Both the position numbers and the translations under genes were made by a program. DNA of 64,000 bases from Lysobacterales bacterium (lineage in GTDB: Bacteria; Pseudomonadota; Gammaproteobacteria; Xanthomonadales; SZUA-5): contig JALHRS010000007.1 in assembly GCA_022841325.1 (NCBI GenBank), forward strand, positions 57,151 through 121,150, given 5' to 3'. The notes under the pieces are model-generated. The model did no database searches. It was not told the origin of the DNA and worked only from the letters and a program-made list of their open reading frames with translations. The stretch's first letter is position 1. Each line of letters begins with the position of its first letter. Below, piece after piece: positions 44,989 through 55,300 of this stretch.

Positions 44989-46635
44989 ATGATCAGGACA
45001 CGACTGTGCCTTGCACTACTGTTGGCAATAGCAGGCGAGACCAGTGCTGTTTTGGCCGCGACCATCAGGGCACCTTCGGCCGAGGCACATGCCAGGCTGT
45101 TTGACGCACGCGGCACCGACGACACTCGAAGCACAGCCTTGAGCATGGCCTTGACCGCCGCCTGGGATGCCAGCGGCTGCAGCACATCCAGCGTGCTCGC
45201 CGATGTGATCGCAGCCGGACTGGCGCGTGAAAGCCAGTATGCTGAGTTCAGGACCAAGTACGAAGGGGCCGCCACGGCGGCGTGCACCAGGAGCACGACA
45301 GCTAGCCAATCAACCCAGGAACCATCGACTGACGCAGTCGGCGTGCTGTTGGCCGAAGTGCTGGACAATGTCGGCCGTTCACGACAAACAGTAGGCGCCG
45401 AGGCGGCCACGCATCCATCGGTCGCGGCACTGCGCTCCGACCAAGGCAACAGGAAGTCAACAGGCGACGATGCCAAGACCAAGGATGACGCCGCACCCGC
45501 AGGCAATTCGGGTGAACTGGACGAATTGATCAAGGCGCTGCAGCAGCAGGACACCGACATCCGGGCACTGTTGGTATTCCATGAAAACATGACAAATCCG
45601 GATTCGAAAGCAGATGCGATCGTCAAGAACCTCTGCCAGTTGGACGTCAACGATAAACCCCTGAACCTCGCCCGCTGCAGCAATCAGGTCTATCAGGAAA
45701 TCGGTCGCCGCTATCAGACCATCGTCAGCAACACCAAGACCGCCGAAGAAGTCGCCACCAAGAACAAGGACAAGCGCGTTGCCGGCATGAAGAGTCTGGC
45801 GCTCGACCTGCAGCCGCGAGTGGAGTACGCCGCGGCACTGGAGGCATCAACCCGATCAGCCAATTACGGCTTGTATGCCGGTCCCAGCTGGAACCTGCAG
45901 GACGATGGCAAGTGGAAGAATGGATCGGAGTTCCTGCTTCGCTTCAACACCGAAGTATTCAACATTCAGGGTAACCAGGCCTGCCTGGGAGCGCCGAAGT
46001 CCTGGACCAGGAGCGGCTGGTGCCGCGGCTATACCGACATCAGCTTCGTCACGCCCGGGCCCTTCCCCAAGGAAAGCAGCAACCTAACGGCGCTGCCCGT
46101 CAATCCCTTCGATCAGGAAGGCCAACTGCGAGTGCGCGCCGGAATCATCAATCATTGGAATCCGTGGGTGGGACTGGAATACGGCATCGGCGCCACGTCG
46201 CCGATCCAGGATTCGAATCCATTTTCGCGCGTGGAGCCGCAGGCGCGCCTGGGCCTGCATTTCCAGACGCTTTACAGCGACGGTGTGGTCGGCGAGCTGA
46301 GCTTCGGCTACCTGCACGATCGATCCAGAACTCTGCTCGTGGATCTCGATCCAGGCATGAACAGCAGTCCGGTCGGTGATGGTGACGATCCGGTCGTCAA
46401 CGCCAGCAACGACTATGTGGCCAAGGACTACTTTGACAGAGCCTATCTGGAAGGAACCGTGCTGTTTCCGCGGGCGGAGATCCTCGGCGGCTGGCGGCTT
46501 GCCGGCCGTTTGGGTATCGACGCGCCGCTCAACGGCAACAGCAAGGCGGATGTGCGTGCCAGCGTGTTGATCTACTACCCTTTGAGCAACTGGCTGGATA
46601 CTTTCAAGCCGGTGCAGTCCAAGCCGAAGCCGTGA
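44989..46635 (+). CDS. Hypothetical secreted protein with beta-barrel-like C-terminal half
   Basis: 548 residues from the ATG at 44989, preceded by AGGGGAG. A signal peptide (MIRTRLCLALLLAIAGETSA) is followed by a helical, Ala/Thr-rich N-terminal half with a ELDELIKALQQQDTDIRALL segment. The C-terminal half (from about 295) alternates in beta-strand fashion: SANYGLYAGPSWNLQ, SEFLLRFNTEVFNIQG, QLRVRAGIINHWNPWVGLEY, LGLHFQTLYSDGVVGELSFG and GWRLAGRLGIDAPLNG. This looks like an outer-membrane barrel or a large beta-domain, but the last residue is not aromatic. No known family. It precedes the PhoD-like gene by about 200 bp. Confidence 0.65.
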   Translation: MIRTRLCLALLLAIAGETSAVLAATIRAPSAEAHARLFDARGTDDTRSTALSMALTAAWDASGCSTSSVLADVIAAGLARESQYAEFRTKYEGAATAACTRSTTASQSTQEPSTDAVGVLLAEVLDNVGRSRQTVGAEAATHPSVAALRSDQGNRKSTGDDAKTKDDAAPAGNSGELDELIKALQQQDTDIRALLVFHENMTNPDSKADAIVKNLCQLDVNDKPLNLARCSNQVYQEIGRRYQTIVSNTKTAEEVATKNKDKRVAGMKSLALDLQPRVEYAAALEASTRSANYGLYAGPSWNLQDDGKWKNGSEFLLRFNTEVFNIQGNQACLGAPKSWTRSGWCRGYTDISFVTPGPFPKESSNLTALPVNPFDQEGQLRVRAGIINHWNPWVGLEYGIGATSPIQDSNPFSRVEPQARLGLHFQTLYSDGVVGELSFGYLHDRSRTLLVDLDPGMNSSPVGDGDDPVVNASNDYVAKDYFDRAYLEGTVLFPRAEILGGWRLAGRLGIDAPLNGNSKADVRASVLIYYPLSNWLDTFKPVQSKPKP

Positions 46636-46831
46636 AGGAGCGACTCAACAGGTCCGTGGCGGCTGACCCTCCGTCAAGAACCGGCCGACGGAGCAGTTGC
46701 GACACCACGCTTCCGCGCCAGTCGATTGCCGCATGGCTGGCCCGCAGCTCTGCCGAGGGGGATGTCATGAATCACGACATGCGTGACCGGATCTGGATCA
46801 GACCCCGACCCATCTGCTCTGGAGCGCCCTC

Positions 46832-48316
46832 ATGAGAACCCTGCTGCTGCAGCATGCTTCCGCGCCCGGCCAGATTCGGGTGTGGGCCGGTGTCATTGGT
46901 GTGCAGCCACCGTTGAACCTGGACTTGACCACCCAGGGATCGCCGATAGCGGGGCTCCAGCTTCTCTCTCGGCAGAATCCACCCGGGCTCGACCGAACGG
47001 TCACCACTGCCCTGTTCGAATTTCCGTGGACGCCCGGAACCGAGGTGAATGTCGAGCTGGCGGTCAACGGCCAGCAGGTCAATCAGCAGCGCATGAGCAG
47101 TCCGCAGCGCTTTGGCCCAGGCCAGCGTCGCCACATCCTGGTCGCTTCGTGTTTCTACAAGCCAGCCGTGGACGATGGCGCCCTGATCCGCGCTCAGGCC
47201 GCAATCCGCAAGCATTGCGGCGGCAAGGCACCAGACCTCTGCATCCTCTGCGGCGACCAGGTGTATCTGGACCTGCCGCTGCTCGAGAACTTCCCGGATC
47301 GCCTGGACTGGATGCGCAGCCGCTTTCTGGAGAGTTATATCGGCAACTGGTTCGACGGCGGTGGCTTCAGCGAACTATTGCAGAGTGCCCCGCTGCTGAC
47401 GCTCGCTGACGACCATGAACTCTGGAACAACGCACCCGAAGCGCAAATTCATATCGGCAACACCCGCTCGCGGGACGGTCGGGCACGCTGGCGGACCGCA
47501 GCGCTGGAGGCCTACCAGGCCTTCCAGAAACCACCCACGAACCCGCCCCCGGCTGTGCCAGACGTGAGCGGATTCCAGATCCTTGACCTCGGCGGCCTGC
47601 ACTTGATTGCGCTGGATCTGCGCTGGCTCCGGGAGGCCCGATCGGACCAGCCGGCAGGCAGCGCCATGGCCGCCAGACTGAGCTCCGATCCACGCATCTT
47701 CGACGCCTTGCGACGAGCATTGGCCGATGCGCAGACGGCGAAGGCGCAAGCAGTCGTGGTCACAGGCCAGGGGCTGTTCCGCAAGCCCACCCGATCAAAA
47801 ACCGATTACGAGCAAGCCGACTTTGCGGACTTCGGCGCTCTCTGCAATGCTTTCAGCACCGCCGATCAGCGTGTCATCTATCTCACCGGAGACGTGCACT
47901 TCGGCCGGGTCTGCTGGGCGCAACAGCGGCAAGCCACCACGCCCACTGCCGGCGTTTACGAGGCCTTTGTCTCGCCCCTGGCGCTGGTCTACGGCAGCTT
48001 CCTCGACCACCGACTGCCCAGCCTCAAGTTCTGGGACTCGTGGCCGCGCCACAGCCCGGCGGAGCTCAAGAACTATGGACCGTTCGCCAAGCTCAACAGC
48101 GCGCTGTCCTATGCAGAACCCGAAGCGCTCGAAGCACGGACTCGCGACGGAACGCCTGGGGGCGGCAGCAAGATCGGTCCCGCCGCCCTGGAGGGTGATC
48201 AGCTGGCCGTGTTGACCATCGACCATCAGAGCGCGGAGGTCAGCGCCTCGATGACCTATTTCAGCCTCAACTCGAAACCCAACGCTGGAATGACGGTACG
48301 TCTGTTCCCCCACTAA
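46832..48316 (+). CDS. PhoD-like metallophosphoesterase
   Basis: 494 residues, no signal peptide. An N-terminal beta domain of about 100 residues precedes the catalytic core: HILVASCFYKPAVDDG, LCILCGDQVYLDLPL (GDxxY), LLTLADDHELWNN (DDHE), VVVTGQGLF and IYLTGDVHFGRV (GDVHF). These give the metal ligands of PhoD-type phosphatase/phosphodiesterases. PhoD proteins are usually exported through Tat; this one lacks a leader, so it is probably cytoplasmic. The substrate is unknown. It is followed after 11 bp by an unknown gene, so they likely work together. Confidence 0.82.
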   Translation: MRTLLLQHASAPGQIRVWAGVIGVQPPLNLDLTTQGSPIAGLQLLSRQNPPGLDRTVTTALFEFPWTPGTEVNVELAVNGQQVNQQRMSSPQRFGPGQRRHILVASCFYKPAVDDGALIRAQAAIRKHCGGKAPDLCILCGDQVYLDLPLLENFPDRLDWMRSRFLESYIGNWFDGGGFSELLQSAPLLTLADDHELWNNAPEAQIHIGNTRSRDGRARWRTAALEAYQAFQKPPTNPPPAVPDVSGFQILDLGGLHLIALDLRWLREARSDQPAGSAMAARLSSDPRIFDALRRALADAQTAKAQAVVVTGQGLFRKPTRSKTDYEQADFADFGALCNAFSTADQRVIYLTGDVHFGRVCWAQQRQATTPTAGVYEAFVSPLALVYGSFLDHRLPSLKFWDSWPRHSPAELKNYGPFAKLNSALSYAEPEALEARTRDGTPGGGSKIGPAALEGDQLAVLTIDHQSAEVSASMTYFSLNSKPNAGMTVRLFPH

Positions 48317-48327
48317 CCGGAGGTCTC

Positions 48328-49182
48328 ATGCTCAGCATTCGTGAATCCAGTCTCTCCAAGCGCAATGCGCAACTGCACGCGTGGGAACGCAAGCAACCCA
48401 CGGAAAGCAACAGCAGCTGGCTCGCGCGAGCCCTCGAGGCCCCCGAGTTCCGCGAAACAGAACTTGCCATCATCCTGATCGGCGGCCGCACCTCACTGGA
48501 TCTGTCCCTGCGCTTCGCCCAGTCCATGGCCAGATACGACCGCTCGCCCTCCTCATGGTCCGAAGTAGCGCTGCTCGTGCGGCAACGCGGCAAGCGCCGC
48601 ACTCACCGCTGCTATGGGATGCATCTGCCGGCGGTTCAGGAACCGATGGCCTTTGACGGTGATCGTCGCCTGCTGAGAAACGTCCCCACCTGGAACAACG
48701 GTGTGCAGGACCGAGTCGACCAGGCCATAGACAATCCCGTCAACTACCCGAACATCGGCGTCTTCGGCTTCAGTGAGGCCAGGCTCGAAGCCATTCGTCA
48801 TCGCTGCGGCACGGGGAACCTGGCCAAGGCTGCCGGCGAAGTGATCGAGAACTACTGCCGTCGCGCCGATGTGATCTCCGGCGCCGAGTCGGCCTGGCGC
48901 TGGCTGGGCTACGCCTGGGGTATTCGCGGCCAGCACAATCCGCTGAGCGAGGGCCTGGGGCTGCCTTCTGCCATGTTCGTCGAATCGGTGCTCTCAGCGC
49001 TGGGCGTGGATCTCACGCCCGGATTGGCCAGTCATTCCAGTTGTCCGGAAGCCATATGGCAGACCTTCTGCTGGTGGCACACCGCTGATGCCGCAGACTC
49101 TGACAAGCCCAGCGGCACCGGAGAAACGCAGTACTTCGGAAAATACCTTCGTTCCCACATCATCGACGAAGCGCGACCCTGA
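48328..49182 (+). CDS. Unknown protein, remotely like YiiX/NlpC peptidases but lacking catalytic residues
   Basis: 284 residues with no signal peptide. I recognise no family with confidence. The order of elements vaguely follows permuted NlpC/P60 (YiiX-like) proteins: SPSSWSEVALLVRQR lies where the YSHV histidine strand would be, and GLPSAMFVESVLSALGVDLT lies where the Cys-containing helix (CSELV) would be. The His and Cys are both missing, so an active peptidase is unlikely. It follows the PhoD-like gene by 11 bp, suggesting a shared pathway. Cysteines in the rest are scattered without a motif. Confidence 0.5.
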   Translation: MLSIRESSLSKRNAQLHAWERKQPTESNSSWLARALEAPEFRETELAIILIGGRTSLDLSLRFAQSMARYDRSPSSWSEVALLVRQRGKRRTHRCYGMHLPAVQEPMAFDGDRRLLRNVPTWNNGVQDRVDQAIDNPVNYPNIGVFGFSEARLEAIRHRCGTGNLAKAAGEVIENYCRRADVISGAESAWRWLGYAWGIRGQHNPLSEGLGLPSAMFVESVLSALGVDLTPGLASHSSCPEAIWQTFCWWHTADAADSDKPSGTGETQYFGKYLRSHIIDEARP

Positions 49183-49324
49183 TCCGGGATCTTCAGGCAT
49201 GAATCCGGGGAAGTCGGCAATGCACGAGCGCAGCCTGCAATTCCCGGCTTCAATGGCCGTCGCAGTTACCCCAGGAACAGCTCGAACAGGGCAAGGGCGC
49301 CATTGGCGTGCTGGCGGCGAACAA

Positions 49325-49352
49325 AAACCCGCGAAGTCATCTTCGCGGGTTT
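49325..49352 (-). terminator. Intrinsic terminator behind tRNA-Asn
   Basis: Perfect 12-bp stem AAACCCGCGAAG (49325-49336) / CTTCGCGGGTTT (49341-49352) with a TCAT loop. On the minus strand it is followed by a T-run and lies 10 bp behind the tRNA-Asn 3' end. Confidence 0.85.
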
Positions 49353-49362
49353 TCGACAAAGC

Positions 49363-49437
<75 letters not shown>

Positions 49438-49524
49438 ACGGTAGACGCGGAATAATGCCGACTGTCTGCAGACTTCGTCAACCCCTGATCCGAGCCGTGA
49501 CACCCTGATCGCAGCAGACCGGGC

Positions 49525-50898
49525 TCAAGCTGCCGGTTTGAGGCGGTAACAAGGTTTGTAGGGTTCGCTCCCCGGCAGCTTCATCCGATGCTGGTCCACG
49601 AAGGCCTTCAGCAGGGCGTCCATGGCATCCATGATCTCCGGCTCGCCCCTGAGCTCGTAGGGGCCATTGGCTTCGATGGCGCGGATGCCCTCTTCCTTGA
49701 CGTTGCCAGCGACGATGCCACTGAAGGCGCGTCGCAGATCAGCCGCCAATTCATGCACCGGGCGATCGCGACGCAATTCCAGCCTGGACATGGCCTCGTG
49801 CGTGGGTGCGAATCGGTACTGGAAAGCCTCCGGGATCTTCAGTGTCCAGTTGTAGAAGAAGGCATCCTTGGTCTCGATCCGATGGTCGGTGACCTGGGCC
49901 ATGCCCTGCTTCACGTAACGGGCCACTTCGACCGGGTCACCGACAATGATCCGATAGCGTTCCGAGGCCGCCGCACCCAGGGTGAGCTTGAGGAAGGCGT
50001 CGATCTGTTCGAAGTAGGCAGCACTGTCGGCCGGACCGGTGAAAACCACCGGAAAGGGCACACGCTCATTGTCCGGGTGCAGCAGGATGCCCAGCAGATA
50101 GAGAATTTCCTCGGCGGTGCCCACACCTCCGGGGAACACCACGATGGCGTGACCGACGCGCACGAAGGACTCCAGGCGCTTTTCGATGTCGGGCATGATC
50201 ACCAGGTGATTGACGATCGGATTGGGCGACTCGGCAGCGATGATCCCGGGTTCGGTGATGCCGATGTAGCGGGTGTTGCTGATGCGCTGCTTGGCATGGG
50301 CGATGGTGGCACCCTTCATCGGGCCTTTCATGGCGCCCGGGCCACAGCCGGTGCAGATGTCCATGCCGCGCAGGCCGAGCTCGTAACCAACCTTCTTGGT
50401 GTACTGGTACTCGGTGCGGCCGATGGAATGGCCGCCCCAGCACACCACCATGTTCGGGGCCTGCTGCGCCCGCAGGATGCCGGCATTGCGCAGGATGTCG
50501 AAAACCGCGTTGGTGATGCCTTCGGGCTCGTTCAGATTGGCCCGGGTCTTGATCTCGTTCTCGACATAGAGGATGTCGCGCAGCACCGCAAACAGCAGCT
50601 GGCGGATGCCGCGGATGATCTCGCCGTCGACAAAGGACTGCGCCGGGGCATTGATCAGATCGAGCTTGACACCGCGATCCTGCTGGACCACACGCACGTC
50701 GAAATCCGGATGCCGCGCCAGCACGGCGCGGGCGTCATCGCTTTCGATGCCGGTGGTCAATACCGCCAGCGTACAGCGCCGAAACAGCTCGTAAAGATCG
50801 CCGGTGGTGGCCGCCGTGAGGCGGCTGACTTCGGCTTTGGAGAGCACTTCCATCCCGGCTTCGGGATTGATGCGTGCACTGACAGGTCGATGATTCAT
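49525..50898 (-). CDS. ppnN: Nucleotide 5'-monophosphate nucleosidase PpnN (LOG family)
   Basis: 457 residues, the normal length for PpnN/YgdH (about 454). The Rossmann/LOG core is seen in VVCWGGHSIGRTEYQYTKKV, LGLRGMDICTGCGPGAMKGP and VVFPGGVGTAEEILYLLGIL, and the N- and C-terminal PpnN-specific domains are present (CTLAVLTTGIESDDARAVLA; RIVVGDPVEV-like region). It cleaves purine and pyrimidine nucleoside monophosphates to base and ribose-5-phosphate and is allosterically controlled by (p)ppGpp in Escherichia coli. It is monocistronic here. Confidence 0.93.
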   Translation of the reverse strand: MNHRPVSARINPEAGMEVLSKAEVSRLTAATTGDLYELFRRCTLAVLTTGIESDDARAVLARHPDFDVRVVQQDRGVKLDLINAPAQSFVDGEIIRGIRQLLFAVLRDILYVENEIKTRANLNEPEGITNAVFDILRNAGILRAQQAPNMVVCWGGHSIGRTEYQYTKKVGYELGLRGMDICTGCGPGAMKGPMKGATIAHAKQRISNTRYIGITEPGIIAAESPNPIVNHLVIMPDIEKRLESFVRVGHAIVVFPGGVGTAEEILYLLGILLHPDNERVPFPVVFTGPADSAAYFEQIDAFLKLTLGAAASERYRIIVGDPVEVARYVKQGMAQVTDHRIETKDAFFYNWTLKIPEAFQYRFAPTHEAMSRLELRRDRPVHELAADLRRAFSGIVAGNVKEEGIRAIEANGPYELRGEPEIMDAMDALLKAFVDQHRMKLPGSEPYKPCYRLKPAA

Positions 50899-51121
50899 TG
50901 AACGTCCTTGCTCTGGCGCAACTCAGGTTGCGCATCCGGTTTTCTGTGGGGATCAGTCGCGAGCCCGGAGCGTTGCCAACGCCCCTTCGCTGCGCAGCTC
51001 CGACGGCCGGAATGTGGCCGCAGGAGTCATGGCAATGACTGGAAACTCGATGGATTGACGCGCGTGAAGGCCGGGTACTGCCAGTGGCAAACCAGCCCCC
51101 ACGAACGAATCGTAACCGAAA

Positions 51122-52156
51122 TTACGCGGCTTCGGTGAGCTGGGCGACGCCGATGCCACCGCGCACCAGTTGGGCATCGAATCCACGCTCGGTCAGCAGG
51201 AACACCGCCGACGCACTGCGGCGGCCGGTGTCGCAATACACCCAGTATTCCTGAGTGGGATCCAGGGTCTTGGCCAGCTGCCGTAGGCGCGCCAGTGGAA
51301 TATTGATCGCACCTGGCCAGTGACCACGCTCGAACTCGCTGGGCAAGCGCACGTCCAGCAGCTTGACGCCGGCATGGATATCACCGAGCTGTACCTCGCG
51401 CAGCAAGGGCGCTTTCAGCAATCGGGCAAAGGCAGTGCTCGACAGCCGCATCAGAGAGCAGCGGGTCAGTGCGCGCACACTGGCATTGCGCGGTTCGCCG
51501 GATACCAGCGCTTCCTCACCGAAGGCACGACCGACCCCCAGTTGCGCCAGCTCCTCCTCCGAGTTGCCATTGGGGTCTTCGAGCACCACCTGGGCGCGGC
51601 CGTCGGTGATGACGTAGTAGTAGTCGCCTGGATCACCCTGCTTCAGGATGATGCTGCCGGCCTCGAAAGTGACCGACTCCATGTTGCCGAAGATCTGGGC
51701 AATGTTCCCCGCTGGAATGCGCAGGAAAGCCTTGCTCTGCAGCAGCGCGGTCATCCAGTCCTGATGCTCGTCGAACTCAGCCTCGGTGTCGAGATCACGC
51801 ACCTGCACGCCGCCGGTCTGCGACCAGGTCAACATCACGTCCAGCAGTTCGCGGTCAACGAACAGCACCTGCGCCGCCTTCAGGCACAAGGCCGTTGCCG
51901 AGCGCCGTGGACCCGGGGCCAGCGCATAGCGTGCCTCAGGATCCGTGGCGCGTAACCTGACGGCCTCGCGCTCATCCTGGAGTTCGATCTCACCTTCGAT
52001 CAGAAAGGCCTGGGTACGGGCCAGTTCGCCGCGACTGAACACCACCTGGCCCGGCTGGTAATTGACCAGACTGCTCTGCTTGGCAAGTTGGGTTCGATCG
52101 GAGGGAACCAGCGACTGCAAAGGCACGAAGCGCCCAAACAGGCTGATGTTGACCAT
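51122..52156 (-). CDS. Protein with two cNMP-binding-like domains and a C-terminal rhodanese
   Basis: 344 residues from the ATG at 52156. The N-terminal domain (about 10-120) is a degenerate cNMP-binding barrel (VNYQPGQVVFSRGELARTQA). The second (about 140-250) is complete: VTFEAGSIILKQGDPGDYYY, VITDGRAQVVLEDP, GRAFGEEALVSGEPRNASVR. The rhodanese part has LLDVRLPSEFERGHWPGAIN and an active-site loop YCDTGRRSASAVFLL with the Cys. Such fusions may couple a cyclic nucleotide or redox signal to sulphur transfer. The ligand cannot be read. It lies downstream of the Oar-like receptor gene terminator on the same strand. Confidence 0.85.
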   Translation of the reverse strand: MVNISLFGRFVPLQSLVPSDRTQLAKQSSLVNYQPGQVVFSRGELARTQAFLIEGEIELQDEREAVRLRATDPEARYALAPGPRRSATALCLKAAQVLFVDRELLDVMLTWSQTGGVQVRDLDTEAEFDEHQDWMTALLQSKAFLRIPAGNIAQIFGNMESVTFEAGSIILKQGDPGDYYYVITDGRAQVVLEDPNGNSEEELAQLGVGRAFGEEALVSGEPRNASVRALTRCSLMRLSSTAFARLLKAPLLREVQLGDIHAGVKLLDVRLPSEFERGHWPGAINIPLARLRQLAKTLDPTQEYWVYCDTGRRSASAVFLLTERGFDAQLVRGGIGVAQLTEAA

Positions 52157-52284
52157 GGAGTAGCGCCCGGCATTCAAACCAAGGGCACGGATTCTATGCC
52201 CTGCAGCGTCGGGTGACGAGTGGACAATGGGTGAAGGAACAATAAAAAGCGCAGATCGCGCCACAAGGCCCACCGTCGCAACGA

Positions 52285-52310
52285 AAACGGCCGGCAAAGG
52301 CCGGCCGTTT
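52285..52310 (-). terminator. Intrinsic terminator behind the Oar-like receptor
   Basis: Stem AAACGGCCGGC (52285-52295) with GCCGGCCGTTT (52300-52310) around an AAAG loop. On the minus strand it ends in TTTCGTT and starts 22 bp after the receptor stop codon. Confidence 0.8.
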
Positions 52311-52331
52311 CGTCACACTTCGGGGCTCAGC

Positions 52332-55300
52332 TTAGAAGCTGTAGCGGAAGCCCAGTTGCAGCGCCCAACGCGAGATGCCGCGATCGTCGTACACGTTCTG
52401 CGAATCCGGCGTGTTGAAGCGGTACACATAGCGACCGGTAGCCGGGTCGATACCGCCGTACTCGACGATGCCGCGCATCAGCGGGAAGCCGACTTCCTCG
52501 ATGACACCCCAATCCTTGTCGATCATGTTGCCGATGTTGAGGATGTCGAGCCAGATCTCGGCCTTGTTGCCGGCAAAGAAGCCCGGCAGTTCCTGCGAGA
52601 TGCGAACGTCGAAGTTGTGCACCCAGCTGGAGTAGTCGGCATTGCGCTCGGCGACCTGGCCGAGGTGAGTGCGCAGATACTCGTTGCCTTCGACATAGGC
52701 CCAGAACGCTGCTTCTTCAGCGGGGGACCCGAACAGCACATCGCCCGGACCCGAGGGGATGTACAGCAGGTCATTGAAACGACCGTCGCCGTTGGCATCG
52801 TTGTCGAAGGTGTAGCTGTAGGGCTTGCCACGTCGACCTTCATAAACCAGCGAGAACTCGGTCTTCAGATCGTCGAAGAAGAAGTGGCGGTAGGACACGG
52901 CTCCCGAGAAACGATCCTTGATCAGGTAGTTCGAACGCGCCGAGATTTCTTCGTTGGAATTGAAGATGGCGACGTTGCCCAGCTGCGAGCTGGAGGTAGA
53001 ACTGGTCAGCGGGCTGACTTCATTGGCATCGGTATAGGTGTACGCCACCTGCCAGAACCAGTTCTCTTCGTAAGGCTTCTGCAGCGACAGCGTCAGCTGC
53101 TCGCCTTCACCCTTGCTGGTCGAGCGGGCGATGATGGCATCGTTGTAAGCACGATTGCGATTGGCGCGCGAAGTCACACTGGAGCCGGAGCCAGCCTGGT
53201 TCCAACGGGTGGGGTTGCGGCCGTTGGCATCCCAGTAGATGTAGCGACCATCCTGACCAACCGCGGTCGGGGACCCGAGGTTCAGCTGCTGATAGTAGAT
53301 GCCCTCTTCCACCGAGGTCAGGATGACTTCAGCGGAAGCGACGATGCCGTACCAGGGCAGTTCATGATCGAAGGCCAGATTGGCCTTCCAAACCGCCGGC
53401 TGTTGCAGATCCGGATCGATGAAGTCCACCGACTGGGTGGCACCAGCGCCCGGCGTGAACAGCGTCAGCTGGGAATTCGGATTCGGCGAGAACTGGGTGA
53501 TACCGGTGTTGAAGATGTAATCGGTGAACTGCAGACCCGTGTTCGAATACGGATTCGACAGCCACACGGTGGCCGATGCGCCCTGGAACAGGCCCATGCC
53601 GCCACGGAGCTGGGTCGGACGCTCCGAATCAAAGGTGTAGTTGAAACCGAAGCGCGGCTGTACCAGCTCGTTGCCATCGATGGTGGCATCGTTGCGGAAG
53701 CCGAATGCCTGGGAAGCAGCCGCATTGTAGGTCGGCTTGCGATCGACGTTCGGCACGTCAATACGGAAACCGTAGGTCATCGTCAGGTTGTAATTGACTG
53801 ACCAGCTGTCCTGCACGAAGACGCCCACATTGTCCAGCCCCCAGATGGCGGCCATGTTGTTGATGTCGCCGCCCGCGGGTGCAAACAGCTGATAGCGACT
53901 GGAACGGCCGCTGCGGAAGTCGGCAATGCTGTTGAAGGTGTAAACGCCATTGGTACGACGACCGAACAGGTTGTAGTAGTCGTTGGTCTCGTAATCAACA
54001 CCGAACTTGAACTCGTGATCGCCGATGAAGTAGTTGCCGATGAAATACGAATTCCAGGTCTCGGTCTCGAGGATGTTGGCGTGGGTGTTCTCTTCAGTAC
54101 CCAGATTCAGCGTGGCGTTGCCGACGCGAACTGCGATCGCCGGCAGATTGTCCACCGGCGTGCGCACCGCCGAGTAGTCACGATAGGACAGCTTGAACTC
54201 GGTCGAGAAGTTGTCGGTCCAGTCGCTGAACAGCTGCGCGGTGGTGGTGTCGAACTGGAAGTCGCGCTGATACAGGAAGCTGGACAGGGACAGCGAGTTG
54301 TTGCCAAAGCCCGGAGTGTTGGCCTGGCTCTGCTCGGAACTGCTGTAGCGGAAGCTGGCGCGATGCTGGTCACTGATGTTCCAGTCCAGCTTGATCGCAT
54401 ATTCCTCGCTGGTGGTGTCCAGCGACTTCGGCAGCTGCAAGGTACCGGCGTCAAAACCGTAACCGCTGGCAATGCCAATGATTTCGTCGATGTTGGCCTG
54501 GGTGATGTTGACGATGTTGGTCGCACCGGAACCGACCGGGCCGAAGTTGGTGCCGACGCCGGAGAAGGTGCTCTTCTCGTAGTTGGCGAAGAAGAACAGG
54601 CGATCTTCGATCAGCGGACCACCAAAGGTGCCGCCGTAGGTCTCATCGGTGTCGAAGATTTCGGGGCGGATGTCGTTCTGGTCCTTGCCCGACCAATCAT
54701 TCTCACGATAGGTGCCATACACCGAGCCGTGGAATTCGTTGGTGCCGGACTTGGTCACGGCGTTGATCACCGCACCGGTGGCGCCGCCGATGGTGACGTC
54801 GTAGTTGGCGACCGAGACGTTGATGGCGTCGATGACGTCCATCGAGATCGGCTGCTTGGGCGTCGGCAGCGAGTTGGACTCGAGGCCGAAGGCATCTGAG
54901 GTATTGACGCCGTCGATGCGGATCGCATTGAAGCGCGTGTTCTGGCCGCCGGCCGAGATTTCGTTGCGGGCCTTGTCAGTCTGCGCAATGCGCGGATCGA
55001 GGCGCACATAGTCCTGGATGTTGCGGTTGATCGACGGGAAGGAGTCGATCTGCTCGCGCGAGACGTTGCTCGTGGAGCCCTGATTGTTGGCGCGGAACAC
55101 GTCCGACTGGGCCGAAGCGACCACTTCGATCGACTCCATCTGGGTCATCGCCGGATCGAGATCGACATTGACCTGCGAGGGCTCGCCGAGCAGCAGGTTG
55201 ATGTCGTCCTGGGCTTCGCCGGCGTAACCGTCCTTGGTGACCGTGATCTTGTAGGGGCCGCCCACGCGCAGATTGGTCGACGCATACCGACCCTGCTCGT

